A DNA stretch of 64,000 nucleotides from Clostridium sp. CAG:138 (GCA_000435055.1 FR879709.1:92568-156567), one strand, 5' to 3'. Shown: positions 34,742 to 44,783, numbered from the stretch's first letter. Notes: generated by a model not told the origin, from the letters alone. Numbers and translations: made by a program.

Positions 34742-35866
34742 TCAGCTCAATGTATAGATTCTGCCCGGCAATTGTTTTATTAAACCCGAAAATTCCAATT
34801 CTGTCAAGTGCAAGTTTAAAACTTCGACCGGGAATTGCGTAAGCTCGCAGATTTCGTCAAAGTTTTTTTCGCCCAATTCAATCAAATCAAATAATATCTT
34901 TTGATTACCCGTCAATTTCAACTCGCTGCTGCCCCTGCCGCGCAGCTTTGATTTTTTGCTGCACTCAGGATTGATTCCGAGATGAAACAGCAAATCCTCT
35001 GCACTGAATACAGGTTCCGCCATGCCTTTTCGTATCAGTTCGTTCGTTCCGAAGCTCATCCTGTCCGTGATTCTTCCGGGCACGGCATACACGGTTCTGC
35101 CCTGTTCCAACGCGCAATTTGCAGTTATCATCGTTCCGCTCTTTTCACCCGCTTCAACAACAAGCACGCCGCAGCTCATTCCGCTGATTATCCTGTTTCT
35201 CATTGGGAAAAAATACGTTGCAGCACGCGTGAAAGGCAGGAATTCGCTCATCACGCAGCCGTTCTCGATTATTGCTTCCATAATCTCCGCGGTGCCGTCG
35301 GTTTTTGCCGTGCAAACGCCTTGTCCGAGTATCGCCGCCGTTGGATATTTTTGTTCGGCGGCACTCAACGCCCCCTGTGCCGCAAGGCTGTCGCAGCCGT
35401 AGGCAAGCCCGGAAACTATGGTAACTCCGTTTTTTGCCAACTCACAGCCCATATGAGCGGACACTTTTTTTCCGTAATCCGAACACCTTCTTGCGCCGAT
35501 TATTGCAAACGGCGTTTCGGCCTGCAATCGTGCGCATTTGCCTCTTGCATAAAGCACAAACGGCGGATCCGCAATATATTTCAATTCGGTCGGATAAGCT
35601 TCACTGTTCGGAGTCAATGCTGAAACACCGTTTTTTTCAAGATCCGAAATGAAATCATCAATATAGACATCCGATGCCGTGAGCCGCAGTTTTTCGGCCT
35701 GCTCCCGTTTTATCATGGTTAAAATATCGGAATCAAAGTTTTTTACCGCTTCAAACAACTCCGAAATCGAATCAAAATTTCGCAGCAGTTCGTTTGCCTG
35801 CTTCGCTCTGCCTTCAAAAGCAATGCTCAATCGGATATAATCCCTGTCCGCCTTTTGATACTCCAT
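34742..35866 (-). CDS. dprA: DNA processing protein DprA
   Basis: DprA loads RecA onto incoming single-stranded DNA during transformation. The 374-residue protein has a helical N-terminal region, the Rossmann-like core (FAIIGARRCSDYGKKVS, VSGLAYGCDSLAAQGAL, GTMITANCALEQGRTVYAVPG, about 120-285), and a C-terminal winged helix (310-374, ending SGLIKQLPGRIYTLS). The comM-like gene is just upstream (35 bases), so two competence-linked genes adjoin; comEC-like activity at 6.2 kb is separate. Confidence 0.95.
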   Translation of the reverse strand: MEYQKADRDYIRLSIAFEGRAKQANELLRNFDSISELFEAVKNFDSDILTMIKREQAEKLRLTASDVYIDDFISDLEKNGVSALTPNSEAYPTELKYIADPPFVLYARGKCARLQAETPFAIIGARRCSDYGKKVSAHMGCELAKNGVTIVSGLAYGCDSLAAQGALSAAEQKYPTAAILGQGVCTAKTDGTAEIMEAIIENGCVMSEFLPFTRAATYFFPMRNRIISGMSCGVLVVEAGEKSGTMITANCALEQGRTVYAVPGRITDRMSFGTNELIRKGMAEPVFSAEDLLFHLGINPECSKKSKLRGRGSSELKLTGNQKILFDLIELGEKNFDEICELTQFPVEVLNLHLTELEFSGLIKQLPGRIYTLS

Positions 35867-35901
35867 TTGCCCTCCGTTCGGCTGCCGCAGTGCCGATTAC
35901 G

Positions 35902-37437
35902 TCACAGTTTGCTCCAATACTTGCTGTCCAAAGAGCGATATTGAAGGGCTTCCGCAACGCATGCCCCTGTAATTTTTTCCTCGCCCGCAAGGTCGGCAAT
36001 GGTTTTGCTAACCTTAATCAATCTATCGTATGCCCTTGCCGACAGCCGCAGCCTGTCGAACGAAAGCCTTATAAGCTTTTCCGCATCGGGCTCCAGTGCG
36101 CAATACTTTTTGATATGTTTCGAACTCATCTGCGCGTTGAACATTATGCCGTCGTTTTTAAAGCGTTCACGCTGAATGCATCGCGCTTTCGAAACCCTTT
36201 CACGAATTGCTGCCGAGCTTTCACCCGCCTGTTTGGACGCAAGATCCTCATACGCAACCTCCGTCATCTCAACATGAATGTCTATCCTGTCCAGCATGGG
36301 GCCGCTGATTCGGTTTCGATAACGCTCAATCTGGGACGGATTGCATCTGCATGGGTTGATTCTTGAACCGAAATTTCCGCACGGGCAGGGGTTCATCGCC
36401 GCAACGAGCATAAAGTCCGCCGGATATTCCGCTTTTGCCGCTGCACGGGTGATGGACACAAAGCCGTCTTCAAGCGGCTGCCGCAATGCTTCCAACACTG
36501 ACTTTTGAAACTCCGGAAATTCATCCAAAAACAGCACACCGTAATGTGCAAGGCTGATTTCACCCGGGAGAGCTTTTGTTCCGCCGCCGACAAGCGCGGG
36601 AATGGAGGCAGAATGATGCGGCGCACGAAACGGACGCTCCCGTACAATTCCGCCGCGTCCGCGCAATATGCCTGCAACGGAATGAATCTTTGTTATTTCA
36701 AGTGCCTCTTCGTTTGACAAAGTCGGCAGTATTGAGGGAATGCTTCTTGCAAGCATCGTTTTACCCGAACCCGGCGTTCCGATAAGCAAAATATTGTGGT
36801 TGCCCGCTGCTGCAACTTCGGCTGCACGTTTCGCCGCCTGCTGACCCTTTATTAATGAAAAATCACTGTCAAAACTCGGATGGTCGTCTATATTTGTTTG
36901 ACTGCACGGCTGCGGATTGATGATCTTCATTCCGCGCAGGAAAAGCACAGCCTCTGTAAGACTCGTTACAGGAATCACGACTGCATCGTGTATGAAAGCA
37001 GCTTCCTCCGCGTTTTCCTTTGGGAGAATGATATGGTTGTATCCGCGTGAGCATGCATCGATTACCATCGGCAGCACCCCGTTAACACCGCGAACGCTGC
37101 CGTCCAAAGCAAGCTCACCGATTATAAGCCATTTTTCCGCCGCAGTGCGATCGATATCCCCGCTTGCCGCAAGTATGCCTATCGCTATCGGCAAATCGTA
37201 AACCGTACCCTCCTTGCGGACATCCGCCGGCGCAAGATTTACAACAAGCCGCACATTTGGAAAAGGAAAGCCCGAGTTGCATATTGCAGAGCGGACGCGC
37301 TCCTTGGATTCCTTAACGGCATTATCCGGAAGGCCGACGGTTTCGTAACCCGCAAAGCCGAAGCTTATATCCGTTTCAACCGTCACGGGATAGCCGAGCA
37401 GCCCCGTCAACCCATAACTTGTGATTCTTGCCAGCAT
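35902..37437 (-). CDS. comM: ComM/YifB family Mg-chelatase-like ATPase
   Basis: ComM proteins are hexameric helicases that help integrate transformed DNA. The 511-residue protein has an N-terminal Lon-like domain (1-170, VNLAPADVRKEGTVYDLPIA), Walker A LIGTPGSGKTML (about 222), RAPHHSASIPALVGGG, Walker B LFLDEFPEF (about 295), a zinc-like AAMNPCPCGNFG and a C-terminal helical domain. It is in the conserved place upstream of dprA. Confidence 0.95.
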   Translation of the reverse strand: MLARITSYGLTGLLGYPVTVETDISFGFAGYETVGLPDNAVKESKERVRSAICNSGFPFPNVRLVVNLAPADVRKEGTVYDLPIAIGILAASGDIDRTAAEKWLIIGELALDGSVRGVNGVLPMVIDACSRGYNHIILPKENAEEAAFIHDAVVIPVTSLTEAVLFLRGMKIINPQPCSQTNIDDHPSFDSDFSLIKGQQAAKRAAEVAAAGNHNILLIGTPGSGKTMLARSIPSILPTLSNEEALEITKIHSVAGILRGRGGIVRERPFRAPHHSASIPALVGGGTKALPGEISLAHYGVLFLDEFPEFQKSVLEALRQPLEDGFVSITRAAAKAEYPADFMLVAAMNPCPCGNFGSRINPCRCNPSQIERYRNRISGPMLDRIDIHVEMTEVAYEDLASKQAGESSAAIRERVSKARCIQRERFKNDGIMFNAQMSSKHIKKYCALEPDAEKLIRLSFDRLRLSARAYDRLIKVSKTIADLAGEEKITGACVAEALQYRSLDSKYWSKL

Positions 37438-37464
37438 ATTTCCCCCTTTGTCCGAATAAAGCCA

Positions 37465-37489
37465 TACCGAGTGATTTTTTCACTCGGTA
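37465..37489 (-). terminator. Hairpin between the GtrA gene and comM
   Basis: A perfect 10-bp stem TACCGAGTGA/TCACTCGGTA with a short loop lies between the genes. On the minus strand only TGGCTTTATTC follows, so termination may be incomplete. Confidence 0.55.
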
Positions 37490-37512
37490 AGCCGTTAAAC
37501 GAGTATTAACAT

Positions 37513-38064
37513 TTAATCTTCAGTGTTCAGATTGACTTTTTTCTCTTTTTCGTCGTTTTTCATGGAAGGAGCCTCAGCAGGTTTGAACACAAAAAGCTTG
37601 TTGCCGACGAAGTTTACGATTATGCAAATGCAGGTCGAAAGCAGCATGCACGCTCTTTCGCCGTTAATTATCTTTGTGAGCCACTGCGGAAGCCCAAGAC
37701 TCATCCACCAATCATCAATATGCAAAGCATTGGTAAACAGCCAGATAAGACCGAGCGAAACAAGCAATACACCCAGATTAACTGCAATAAAGCTTATGAT
37801 TTCGCGCGCATCCTGTCTGCGCTCTTCTTTAAATGTCCAACGGCTGTTCAGAATATAGCTGTTCAGAATGCCGGCACAATAGCCGACAACTTTTGAAACA
37901 TAAACCGTCCAACCGCCCGTAAACGGTATTGCAAGCACGATGCTCAGCACCGTGCTGATGACCATGTCTATAAGTGTGTTGCCGATTCCCACCAAGCCGA
38001 ATTTAATCAGCTGGAAAAAGCTTTTTTTTGCGGCTGTGCCGCCGTTTTTTTCGTTTGAACTCAT
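37513..38064 (-). CDS. GtrA family membrane protein
   Basis: The 183-residue protein has four membrane helices and the GtrA pattern (FFQLIKFGLVGIGNTLIDM ... NSRWTFKEERR). GtrA-like proteins are thought to flip lipid-linked sugars (polyprenyl-phosphate glucose or relatives) across the membrane. Next to two GT-C glycosyltransferases it probably supplies or shares their lipid-linked donor. The C-terminal 25 residues are charged and cytoplasmic. Confidence 0.92.
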   Translation of the reverse strand: MSSNEKNGGTAAKKSFFQLIKFGLVGIGNTLIDMVISTVLSIVLAIPFTGGWTVYVSKVVGYCAGILNSYILNSRWTFKEERRQDAREIISFIAVNLGVLLVSLGLIWLFTNALHIDDWWMSLGLPQWLTKIINGERACMLLSTCICIIVNFVGNKLFVFKPAEAPSMKNDEKEKKVNLNTED

Positions 38065-38218
38065 TATTGAAACTTACTCCTTTACGCGGCAGCGAACAAT
38101 ATGCCCGCCCAAAAGCCGGCTGCGACAGGTTTTCTGTCGAATTGTCCGCCGCACGCATTATCTTCTTCACCCCGTCCGCACCGGAAGCACGGGCATCGGG
38201 CTTGTGTTCGGTATTTTT

Positions 38219-40984
38219 TTACCAAGTGCCGAAGAATGTCCATGTGGGCAGCCATTCAAGTGCACGTATATATTCCCTGCTGACCTGAATGCCGCTGATT
38301 ACGGGATAGAAAACCGCAAACAGCACGATCGCAGCAGCAAGCCAAATGAACTTGATCTTCGGAACGAATTTTGCTCCGCCGGAAATCATGTCGCCGCGTT
38401 CGAGCGGTATGTAGTAGAACTTATCCTCATAGTGCTTGAGCACATATACAGAGGCAAGTATTATCATCGGCACGGTCGCAAAGTAATGATATACGAACAC
38501 GCAGCGGGAAATCAGCATCCAGGGCAGCATGGACGATGCCATGCAGGCAAAGATGAAGAATATCTCCGCATTGAGCCTGAACCTGTTGCGCAGGAACATG
38601 ATGAACAGCGTCAACGTGCCTGCAAAGCAGATCCACCATACCGCGGGGTTGCCGAAAGTTGAAATGGTTCCGAACTTTGTTGTGTCCGGATTCTGTCCTC
38701 CGGAATAGAACCACACCGGGCGGTTTCCGAGAGGCCATTCATACCATGCGGACTGATACGGATGCGTTGAATTGAGCCCGCTGTGGTAACTGAACATATA
38801 TTTTTGATTGTCAATAACGCCGTCCACATAAGTCTTGACCTTTTCGGAGAAGGTCAAAACTTCGCCCTCGGGTTCCTCATTGTACTCGAGCTGTCCGGCG
38901 GCACGAAGGCGTGCAATCTTTGTTTGCTCCGCATTAGGCTTCCATTGCGCCGTGTAATACGGTCTGTATGCTGCCGAGTAAATCGCAACGGGAATGATGA
39001 TGAAGAACAGGAGACAGAACAGGCAGGTTTTTATGAACCGTGCCGGGAACTTTCTCGCGTTCGCAACCGCAGGATCGGCCTCTTCCGCTTTTGTGAGCTT
39101 GGCATTTTTAATCTTGTTTGCCTTTACCCAAAGGGTTATCATCTTAACAAAGAACATAACCGCAAGCGCAGCACCGGTATATATGCAGATCCATTTGCTT
39201 GCGCAGCCCAAACCGAAGAACAAACCCGAAAGCCCGAGCGGTATAAGAGTGTCCTTAAGGCTGTCGCCGAGATCCATCTTTATGAATTTGTACATGTAGT
39301 ACGTCATGCACATATTGAAGAACACGCCGTATACGTCAATGGTCGAAATTCGAGTCTGCGAAAAATGCATGAAATCGAATGCAAACAACCCCGCCGCAAG
39401 CAGCGCAAGCTCGGGACGCTTGAACATGCGCTTGCCGAACGCATACATCAGGGGAATCATTGCAACGCCGAACAGCGCACCCATGATTCGCCAGCCGAAG
39501 GGATTCATGCCGAATATCGCAACGCCGACGGAAATGATTATTTTTCCGAGCGGAGGATGCGAAACCTCGTAGACACTAAGATTATGCAGATGTTCATATG
39601 CGGTTCGTGCGTGGTAGAGCTCATCGAAATACATGCCGGTCATGTAACTTGGGTATTCCGGCACGCAGTCCTGTTCATCGACAAGAGCCGCTGCGGATGC
39701 ATCGTTCACCGTAACATGAAGCAGGTTGCCTGCCGTGTCAAAGAACGCAAGCTCGTTTATCCATGCTTCGCCGCTCACAACTGTCAGCGTGATGTTTTTT
39801 GTTGTGCTGTGCAGGCTGCTGTTGCGAACCCACCTGTACATTGTTCCGAAACGCTGGTCGATTTCGACTGATTTGCCGTCATCTCCGGTGAGCTTGAATA
39901 CAGTCGTTCCTTTTGAGCCGCTGCCGCCGGTAATTCCACCGTCATGCCAAACACTGCTGATGGTAACCGTATCATCAAATGTCAGCGTTACGGTTGTGCC
40001 CGGCGTTCCCTTCCATTCGCTGTCCGGTGCTTTTGTGGAGCCGAGATTCGTGACGGCAAGAATGCCGTAAACAAGAGTCAATGCAATAACGAATATCCAG
40101 TCTTTTTTTGTATAGTGAAGCTTTGTATCCGTTTTTTGGGGGATAACAGGCTTTGTGTCAAAAATGCTCGGAGCAAGCTGCGCAGGGGTTTTGATGGGAT
40201 CGCCTTTGCGCGCCTTGTCCATTGATTTTTCAAGCTTGAGCAGGAAATAGATCGCAATGGGCAAAAGGATGTAAATGCAGAGCATGATAACGATCATCTT
40301 TGTTCTTGCGGCGTATTCCGCATCACTCATACCCGTTGTGTTATCCGAGGATTGTGATGATGAAGTCTTTGTTTCAAAGCTTTGAATTTCGCCGTTGTAG
40401 CTTGTGAGCTTTTCAATTTTAAAATCGTCAAAGTAGGCAATGCCCATGCTCGTGCTGCTGAAATTGCCGAGTCTGCATCCGATTTTAAGTTTGGACTGTC
40501 CGCTTCCGGTTTTGCCGACAAGCTCAACCATTGTCCAATCAGTTGTGCCGAGAACAGGCGTTGAATAACAGGTTCGGTCCTCAAGAGCAATATTTGCACC
40601 CGCTCCGCCGCTTACATTTTCGGTTTTGATGTAGCAGCTGAGTTTGTAAATCGTGTTTGCCTGAACGGAAACTGTCTGCGTGAAGTGTGCATCATCAAGT
40701 TCTGCATTCGTGAGCTTCACGACATTGCCGCGCGCAGCATCCTTCACTACAACCGCGTTTGACACGGAAGTATCGTTTAAATAGGATGTGTATTCCCACC
40801 CCTTCGGCATAAGGCCGCTTGAGTCGAGGCTTTCGAAGCTGCCGTTCGCAATGTTTGCGCTTCCTCCGCTTTTCGGGGAAGCAAGCAGCAGAACGATGCC
40901 GAAAATAACACATACTGCCGCAATAATTGCAAGGCTGACAGTGAGTGTCTTTTTGTTTATCTTTTTCATTTCGTTTACTCTCAT
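38219..40984 (-). CDS. PMT-like membrane glycosyltransferase with carbohydrate-binding-like domain
   Basis: This large protein (921 residues) starts with a membrane anchor, then a beta-sandwich carbohydrate-binding-like domain (about 40-195, NGSFESLDSSGLMPKGWEY ... YFDDFKIE), a helix, a second outside domain with WHDGGITGGSG (300-430), and a protein O-mannosyltransferase core (450-921) with the MYFDELYHARTAYE acidic pair and the HPPLGK motif. It probably moves a sugar from a polyprenyl-phosphate donor to protein or wall polymer outside the cell. The ATG at 40984 overlaps the upstream stop (ATGA); a second ATG at 40969 is an equally good start. Confidence 0.85.
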   Translation of the reverse strand: MRVNEMKKINKKTLTVSLAIIAAVCVIFGIVLLLASPKSGGSANIANGSFESLDSSGLMPKGWEYTSYLNDTSVSNAVVVKDAARGNVVKLTNAELDDAHFTQTVSVQANTIYKLSCYIKTENVSGGAGANIALEDRTCYSTPVLGTTDWTMVELVGKTGSGQSKLKIGCRLGNFSSTSMGIAYFDDFKIEKLTSYNGEIQSFETKTSSSQSSDNTTGMSDAEYAARTKMIVIMLCIYILLPIAIYFLLKLEKSMDKARKGDPIKTPAQLAPSIFDTKPVIPQKTDTKLHYTKKDWIFVIALTLVYGILAVTNLGSTKAPDSEWKGTPGTTVTLTFDDTVTISSVWHDGGITGGSGSKGTTVFKLTGDDGKSVEIDQRFGTMYRWVRNSSLHSTTKNITLTVVSGEAWINELAFFDTAGNLLHVTVNDASAAALVDEQDCVPEYPSYMTGMYFDELYHARTAYEHLHNLSVYEVSHPPLGKIIISVGVAIFGMNPFGWRIMGALFGVAMIPLMYAFGKRMFKRPELALLAAGLFAFDFMHFSQTRISTIDVYGVFFNMCMTYYMYKFIKMDLGDSLKDTLIPLGLSGLFFGLGCASKWICIYTGAALAVMFFVKMITLWVKANKIKNAKLTKAEEADPAVANARKFPARFIKTCLFCLLFFIIIPVAIYSAAYRPYYTAQWKPNAEQTKIARLRAAGQLEYNEEPEGEVLTFSEKVKTYVDGVIDNQKYMFSYHSGLNSTHPYQSAWYEWPLGNRPVWFYSGGQNPDTTKFGTISTFGNPAVWWICFAGTLTLFIMFLRNRFRLNAEIFFIFACMASSMLPWMLISRCVFVYHYFATVPMIILASVYVLKHYEDKFYYIPLERGDMISGGAKFVPKIKFIWLAAAIVLFAVFYPVISGIQVSREYIRALEWLPTWTFFGTW

Positions 40985-42483
40985 TTCTCTGCTTTTCGTG
41001 CAGGAACAGTTTTTTGTGGTTTCGCCGAAGCATCATCATCCGCGAAAACATCGGCTTTTACTCTTCCGCGGAGCATAATATCCGTGCAAATGCCGCAGAA
41101 TATTATAAACAATATGACGTTTGCAAGTGAGCACCAGAACACAAGGCGTTCATCCCAATAGAGGTGGTACTCATGCAGTTTGCTGTAATAAAATGCTGCA
41201 ATGCAGTTCACAAGCGTTGTTGCGCTCCAGCACATGAACATGCTGATAAGTCGCCTGTCGCCGTAGCTGATGTAAGCAACAAGCAGCAGAAGCAGCACGG
41301 GAAACAGGTAGCGTTCGTGCATGTAGTGGCCGAGAGTGAAAAGCGAGGCGAATGTGAATGCGGTTGCAAGACTCAACGCGCCGGAATGCTTTTTCCTGCC
41401 GAAGAAATACAGAACACCGCCGAAACCGACTGAAAGAACCATCAGAACGGTGCCGAGCTGGCCGTAAGTCAGCCCGAGAATTGCCTTCTCGGTTATCGGG
41501 GTCCAATTCTTTCCGAACAATGTGTAAATATTGTATGCATTTACGCTTGCGTATTTATAAGAAGTAGCGGTTCCCATATATTTTTGAAGGATAATGGAAT
41601 ACCACGGCATGGTGTCATCGGCAAACGGAATTACGGACACAATGATAAGTGCGCAGGCGCAGGCGACCGCAGCAACGGTTTTCATTATTCGCGTTCCGAC
41701 TCCGTCCGCACATTTTCTGCCTGTCGGACTGAAGAAATCCGGATCGAAAATATAGCAGAAATATGCAATCGCAAGAAGGGGACCCGCCATCAAAGCCTGC
41801 GGCTTGAGCAGGATTGATAATCCGTAAACAAAACCCGCAAGAATCGGTTTGTTCGAATTGAGCAGAATAATGCTTATTACAAGCAGGATCGAAAGAATCT
41901 GATCGATCTGTCCCCATCCTCCGGAAACATAGATGAAAACGGGGCAGAATGCTGCAAGGCACATAAGAAGGTACGCGGCCTCAAAGCGAAGTTTTTTGCG
42001 CGCAAGCCTGTAAACAAGATACGCCGAGCCTATATCGGCAATTATCGACGGGAGTTTTATCATTGTGACATAGAATATGTCGTACGAGCCGTCCGCCGCA
42101 TAAACGCCGTGACCGAAAAGATCCGCTATGCGCGCCATCAACCCCAAAACATACATATATCCCGGCGGATAATCCGGAAAATTGGTTTGAGGATTATAGA
42201 AGTTTTGAAAGCCGTTTCTGAATATTTTGTTTCCCCACGATGTGAAACAGCCTATATCGGTTTTGTGTCCGACAATATAGTAGGAAAAAAGAATATGCAG
42301 CAGCAGCGAAGCAAGCAGCGTCCACACAACAAGGAGATTGTCTGATTTGTCGCGTACACCGTTCACAAGAACGGCTCTGCTTTTTTTGATGCTTACATAG
42401 ACCATGTAGATCAGCAAAAAGGCAATCGTTGCCAAAATGGAAGCGATCAGTATTTGCTCGGTCGGAAATTTGGTCGGCGTCAT
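40981..42483 (-). CDS. GT-C type membrane glycosyltransferase
   Basis: The 500-residue protein has about 11 membrane helices and a GT-C plan: an acidic residue in the first outside loop (GHKTDIGCFTSWGNKI), NFPDYPPGYMYVLG, and GGWGQIDQILS. These match the ArnT/PMT/DPM-using mannosyltransferase clan without a precise substrate. The ATG at 42483 is about 12 bases from AAGGAGG; an in-frame ATG four codons upstream touches that site and is rejected. Its stop overlaps the PMT-like start, so the two are translationally coupled. Confidence 0.85.
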   Translation of the reverse strand: MTPTKFPTEQILIASILATIAFLLIYMVYVSIKKSRAVLVNGVRDKSDNLLVVWTLLASLLLHILFSYYIVGHKTDIGCFTSWGNKIFRNGFQNFYNPQTNFPDYPPGYMYVLGLMARIADLFGHGVYAADGSYDIFYVTMIKLPSIIADIGSAYLVYRLARKKLRFEAAYLLMCLAAFCPVFIYVSGGWGQIDQILSILLVISIILLNSNKPILAGFVYGLSILLKPQALMAGPLLAIAYFCYIFDPDFFSPTGRKCADGVGTRIMKTVAAVACACALIIVSVIPFADDTMPWYSIILQKYMGTATSYKYASVNAYNIYTLFGKNWTPITEKAILGLTYGQLGTVLMVLSVGFGGVLYFFGRKKHSGALSLATAFTFASLFTLGHYMHERYLFPVLLLLLVAYISYGDRRLISMFMCWSATTLVNCIAAFYYSKLHEYHLYWDERLVFWCSLANVILFIIFCGICTDIMLRGRVKADVFADDDASAKPQKTVPARKAEK

Positions 42484-42588
42484 ATTGAATGCCATCCTCC
42501 TTATGAAAGCCTGCTGTAAGATGCCGAATGCGTCCGGCTGACCTCTGTCACACCGCTCACGTTCGCGCATCATACACCGATTTTATTT

Positions 42589-42617
42589 ATTTTACCATAT
42601 TATGTTCAAAATTTGAA
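42589..42617 (-). promoter_or_regulatory. Possible extended -10 promoter of the glycosyltransferase genes
   Basis: On the minus strand TAAAAT (42589-42594) preceded by TGG, with a weak TTCAAA (42612-42617) 17 bases upstream. Confidence 0.5.
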
Positions 42618-42695
42618 GTGCCGAACGCAAAAAAAAGCAGCAAACAACAAAATTGAAAGCTGCGGGAAAAGTCGATAACGGATTTTTTATTTTGT

Positions 42696-43073
42696 TTAAA
42701 TCGTAAATGCATTTTCTATATGTCTGATTTTATGTTCCGAAAGTATCACTTCAATTATATCGAAGCGATAGTAAACCGCCTTTTGCCTGTAATTTGCCGC
42801 AAAATACTTTGCAGCGTAAGCCATGTTTGCTCTTTTTGCAGAACCGACACGCAGCATCGGCGGCAGCTCCTTTGAATCGAGAGCGGTCTTGACCTCGACA
42901 AAGGCAACGGTGCTTCCTTTTTTTGCGATTATATCAATCTCCTTGTGTGCAACACGGTAATTGCGCTGAAGGATTCGGTACCCGTGCAAACGAAGGTAAA
43001 GCCTTGCCAAACGCTCCCCTCTTGCACCGATGCGCTGCTGTTTGCTTCCGTTTTCAATATTCAGCCGTTCCAA
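42696..43073 (-). CDS. YraN family (UPF0102) putative endonuclease
   Basis: The 125-residue protein has the family's GARGERLARLYLRLHGYRIL opening and the nuclease-like HKEIDIIAKKGSTVAFVEVK motif (acidic-x(n)-EVK). YraN proteins resemble Holliday-junction resolvases; activity is not established. The start is TTG at 43073, 5 bases after GGAGG; the open frame extends 39 codons upstream but overlaps rnhB and lacks a ribosome site. It follows rnhB by 34 bases. Confidence 0.9.
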   Translation of the reverse strand: MERLNIENGSKQQRIGARGERLARLYLRLHGYRILQRNYRVAHKEIDIIAKKGSTVAFVEVKTALDSKELPPMLRVGSAKRANMAYAAKYFAANYRQKAVYYRFDIIEVILSEHKIRHIENAFTI

Positions 43074-43107
43074 TTGCACCTCCGATCGGGTGTATACAGC
43101 AACGCGG

Positions 43108-43767
43108 TCAGCATTCACCGCGTTCCGCAAGAATTTTTTTGATGAAGCTGCGCCTGTGAAGTTCGCACGGACCGAATTCACGAAGCGCATCCATATGCTG
43201 CTTTGTTCCGTAACCGACGTTTTTTTCGAAACCGTACTGCGGAAATTTCTCCGCTGCGGCGATCATGTATCTGTCTCTTTCCACTTTTGCAACTATGCTT
43301 GCCGCCGCAATGGAATAACACAATGCATCGCCGTGGATAAGGCTGTGCTGCACGGCGGGAATATCAAGTTCTTTAACGGCATCAACAAAAACGTCGCTGC
43401 ACACGTAATCGCCCGGGCAATGCGCCAAAGCATTCCTGTAAGCTTCGGCAAACGCCTTTTTTGTTGCCTGAAGAATATTTATCTCATCAATTTCCTTTTG
43501 AAACACCCATCCTGTGCCGAAAGCTGTCGCTCCGCCTGTAATAAGCGGGTAAAGCTTTTCCATGCGCTTCTTTGTAAGCTTTTTGGAATCGTTCACGCCC
43601 TCTGTCACAAATCCCGGAGGAAGGATCACGCATGCGGCAACAACGGGGCCCGCGAGCGGTCCGCGCCCGACTTCATCCATTCCCGCAACGGCGATACCGC
43701 GTTCCCAGAACGGGCGTTCGTATTGAGTCATTTGTTCAAGCCGTTCGGCCTCGTTAATCTTTTTCAT
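43108..43767 (-). CDS. rnhB: Ribonuclease HII
   Basis: RNase HII removes ribonucleotides from DNA and RNA-DNA hybrids. The 219-residue protein has GMDEVGRGPLAGPV (Asp-Glu pair), NDSKKLTKKRME, and the Ser-Ile-AAASIVAKVERDRYM stretch, giving the DEDD metal site. Its start overlaps the ylqF end by 14 bases. Confidence 0.97.
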   Translation of the reverse strand: MKKINEAERLEQMTQYERPFWERGIAVAGMDEVGRGPLAGPVVAACVILPPGFVTEGVNDSKKLTKKRMEKLYPLITGGATAFGTGWVFQKEIDEINILQATKKAFAEAYRNALAHCPGDYVCSDVFVDAVKELDIPAVQHSLIHGDALCYSIAAASIVAKVERDRYMIAAAEKFPQYGFEKNVGYGTKQHMDALREFGPCELHRRSFIKKILAERGEC

Positions 43768-44656
43768 TGTTTATATCGGTTTGCTCCGCTTGCTGGGGTT
43801 CGAAATTATCCGTGGGGTTTTCAAGAGCAACGGCGGCAATTTTGCCCGCACGATACTCATCAAGAACTATTCTTGCGCCGCGTTCCGTATCAAAAACTCC
43901 GCCCGAAAGAATAAACCCGCGGCTGCGGCACACGCCTTCCAGCAGAAGCTCGGGAATATCCTGTTTCGGATCAAGCTTTTTGTATCTTGCCGTCAAAGCC
44001 TCCGGGCATATGCGCACAAGGTCAAAAAGCAGCAGGGCCGAAATTTCCTCGATATCAAGCACATCATCCCGAATCGAACCAATATATGCAAGATGCTTTG
44101 CAAGTATCTCGTTATCCAACTTGCCCCAAAGCAAACCCGGAGTGTCAAGAAGCTCGAGATAGTCCGAAACTTTGACCCATTGCTTTGACCGCGTAACGCC
44201 CGGACGATCGCCGACCTGCGCTCTTGCCGCGCCCGCAATACGATTGATGAAAGTGGATTTTCCGACATTCGGAACGCCGACGACCATTGCGCGCAAAGTT
44301 TTTTTAATGCCTTTTTCGCGATACCGCCGAACGGTCTCCTCCCCCGTTTTTTCAATAAGCTCAATTGCACGTTTGCGTGTTGAGGGCTGAGTTGAGATAA
44401 ACTCCGCAGCTGTGATTCCCTGCTTTGCAAAATAACTTATCCATGCGCGATTCTGAGTTTTTGATGAAAGGTCACTTTTATTAAGAACAACAACACGCAG
44501 CTTGTTTTTGAAAAGAGCTTCGAAATCGGGATTGCGGCAAGCCATCGGTGCGCGTGCATCGACAATTTCGATTATCATGTCAACAAGCTTTAAGTTGTCC
44601 TCCAGCATACGTCTGGCTTTTGCCATGTGCCCGGGATACCAATTTATCGTGTGCAT
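43754..44656 (-). CDS. ylqF: Ribosome biogenesis GTPase YlqF (RbgA)
   Basis: YlqF is needed for late assembly of the 50S subunit. It is a circularly permuted GTPase: G4 NKSDL (about 60) precedes G1 GVPNVGKSTF (about 128) and G3 DTPGLLW (about 173). It opens with INWYPGHMAKARR, the family signature. The ATG follows GGAGG by 7-8 bases. It sits in the conserved rplS-ylqF-rnhB order. Confidence 0.97.
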   Translation of the reverse strand: MHTINWYPGHMAKARRMLEDNLKLVDMIIEIVDARAPMACRNPDFEALFKNKLRVVVLNKSDLSSKTQNRAWISYFAKQGITAAEFISTQPSTRKRAIELIEKTGEETVRRYREKGIKKTLRAMVVGVPNVGKSTFINRIAGAARAQVGDRPGVTRSKQWVKVSDYLELLDTPGLLWGKLDNEILAKHLAYIGSIRDDVLDIEEISALLLFDLVRICPEALTARYKKLDPKQDIPELLLEGVCRSRGFILSGGVFDTERGARIVLDEYRAGKIAAVALENPTDNFEPQQAEQTDINNEKD

Positions 44657-44783
44657 GGGTTTTACCTCCGAAACAGGTTGATAATTCTTTTTTTGCGGCA
44701 GTCATCGGCGCGAAACGGAATTCGGCAGCTTTTTGCAGCGGCGGCAAAGCCCCGCAATGCCTGCGCAAAATCGATATAAAATC

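Noticed and set aside
38065..38218. Small gene or terminator between the GtrA and PMT-like genes
   Set aside because: A CGACAG/CTGTCG stem is present, but no T tract and no convincing small open frame.
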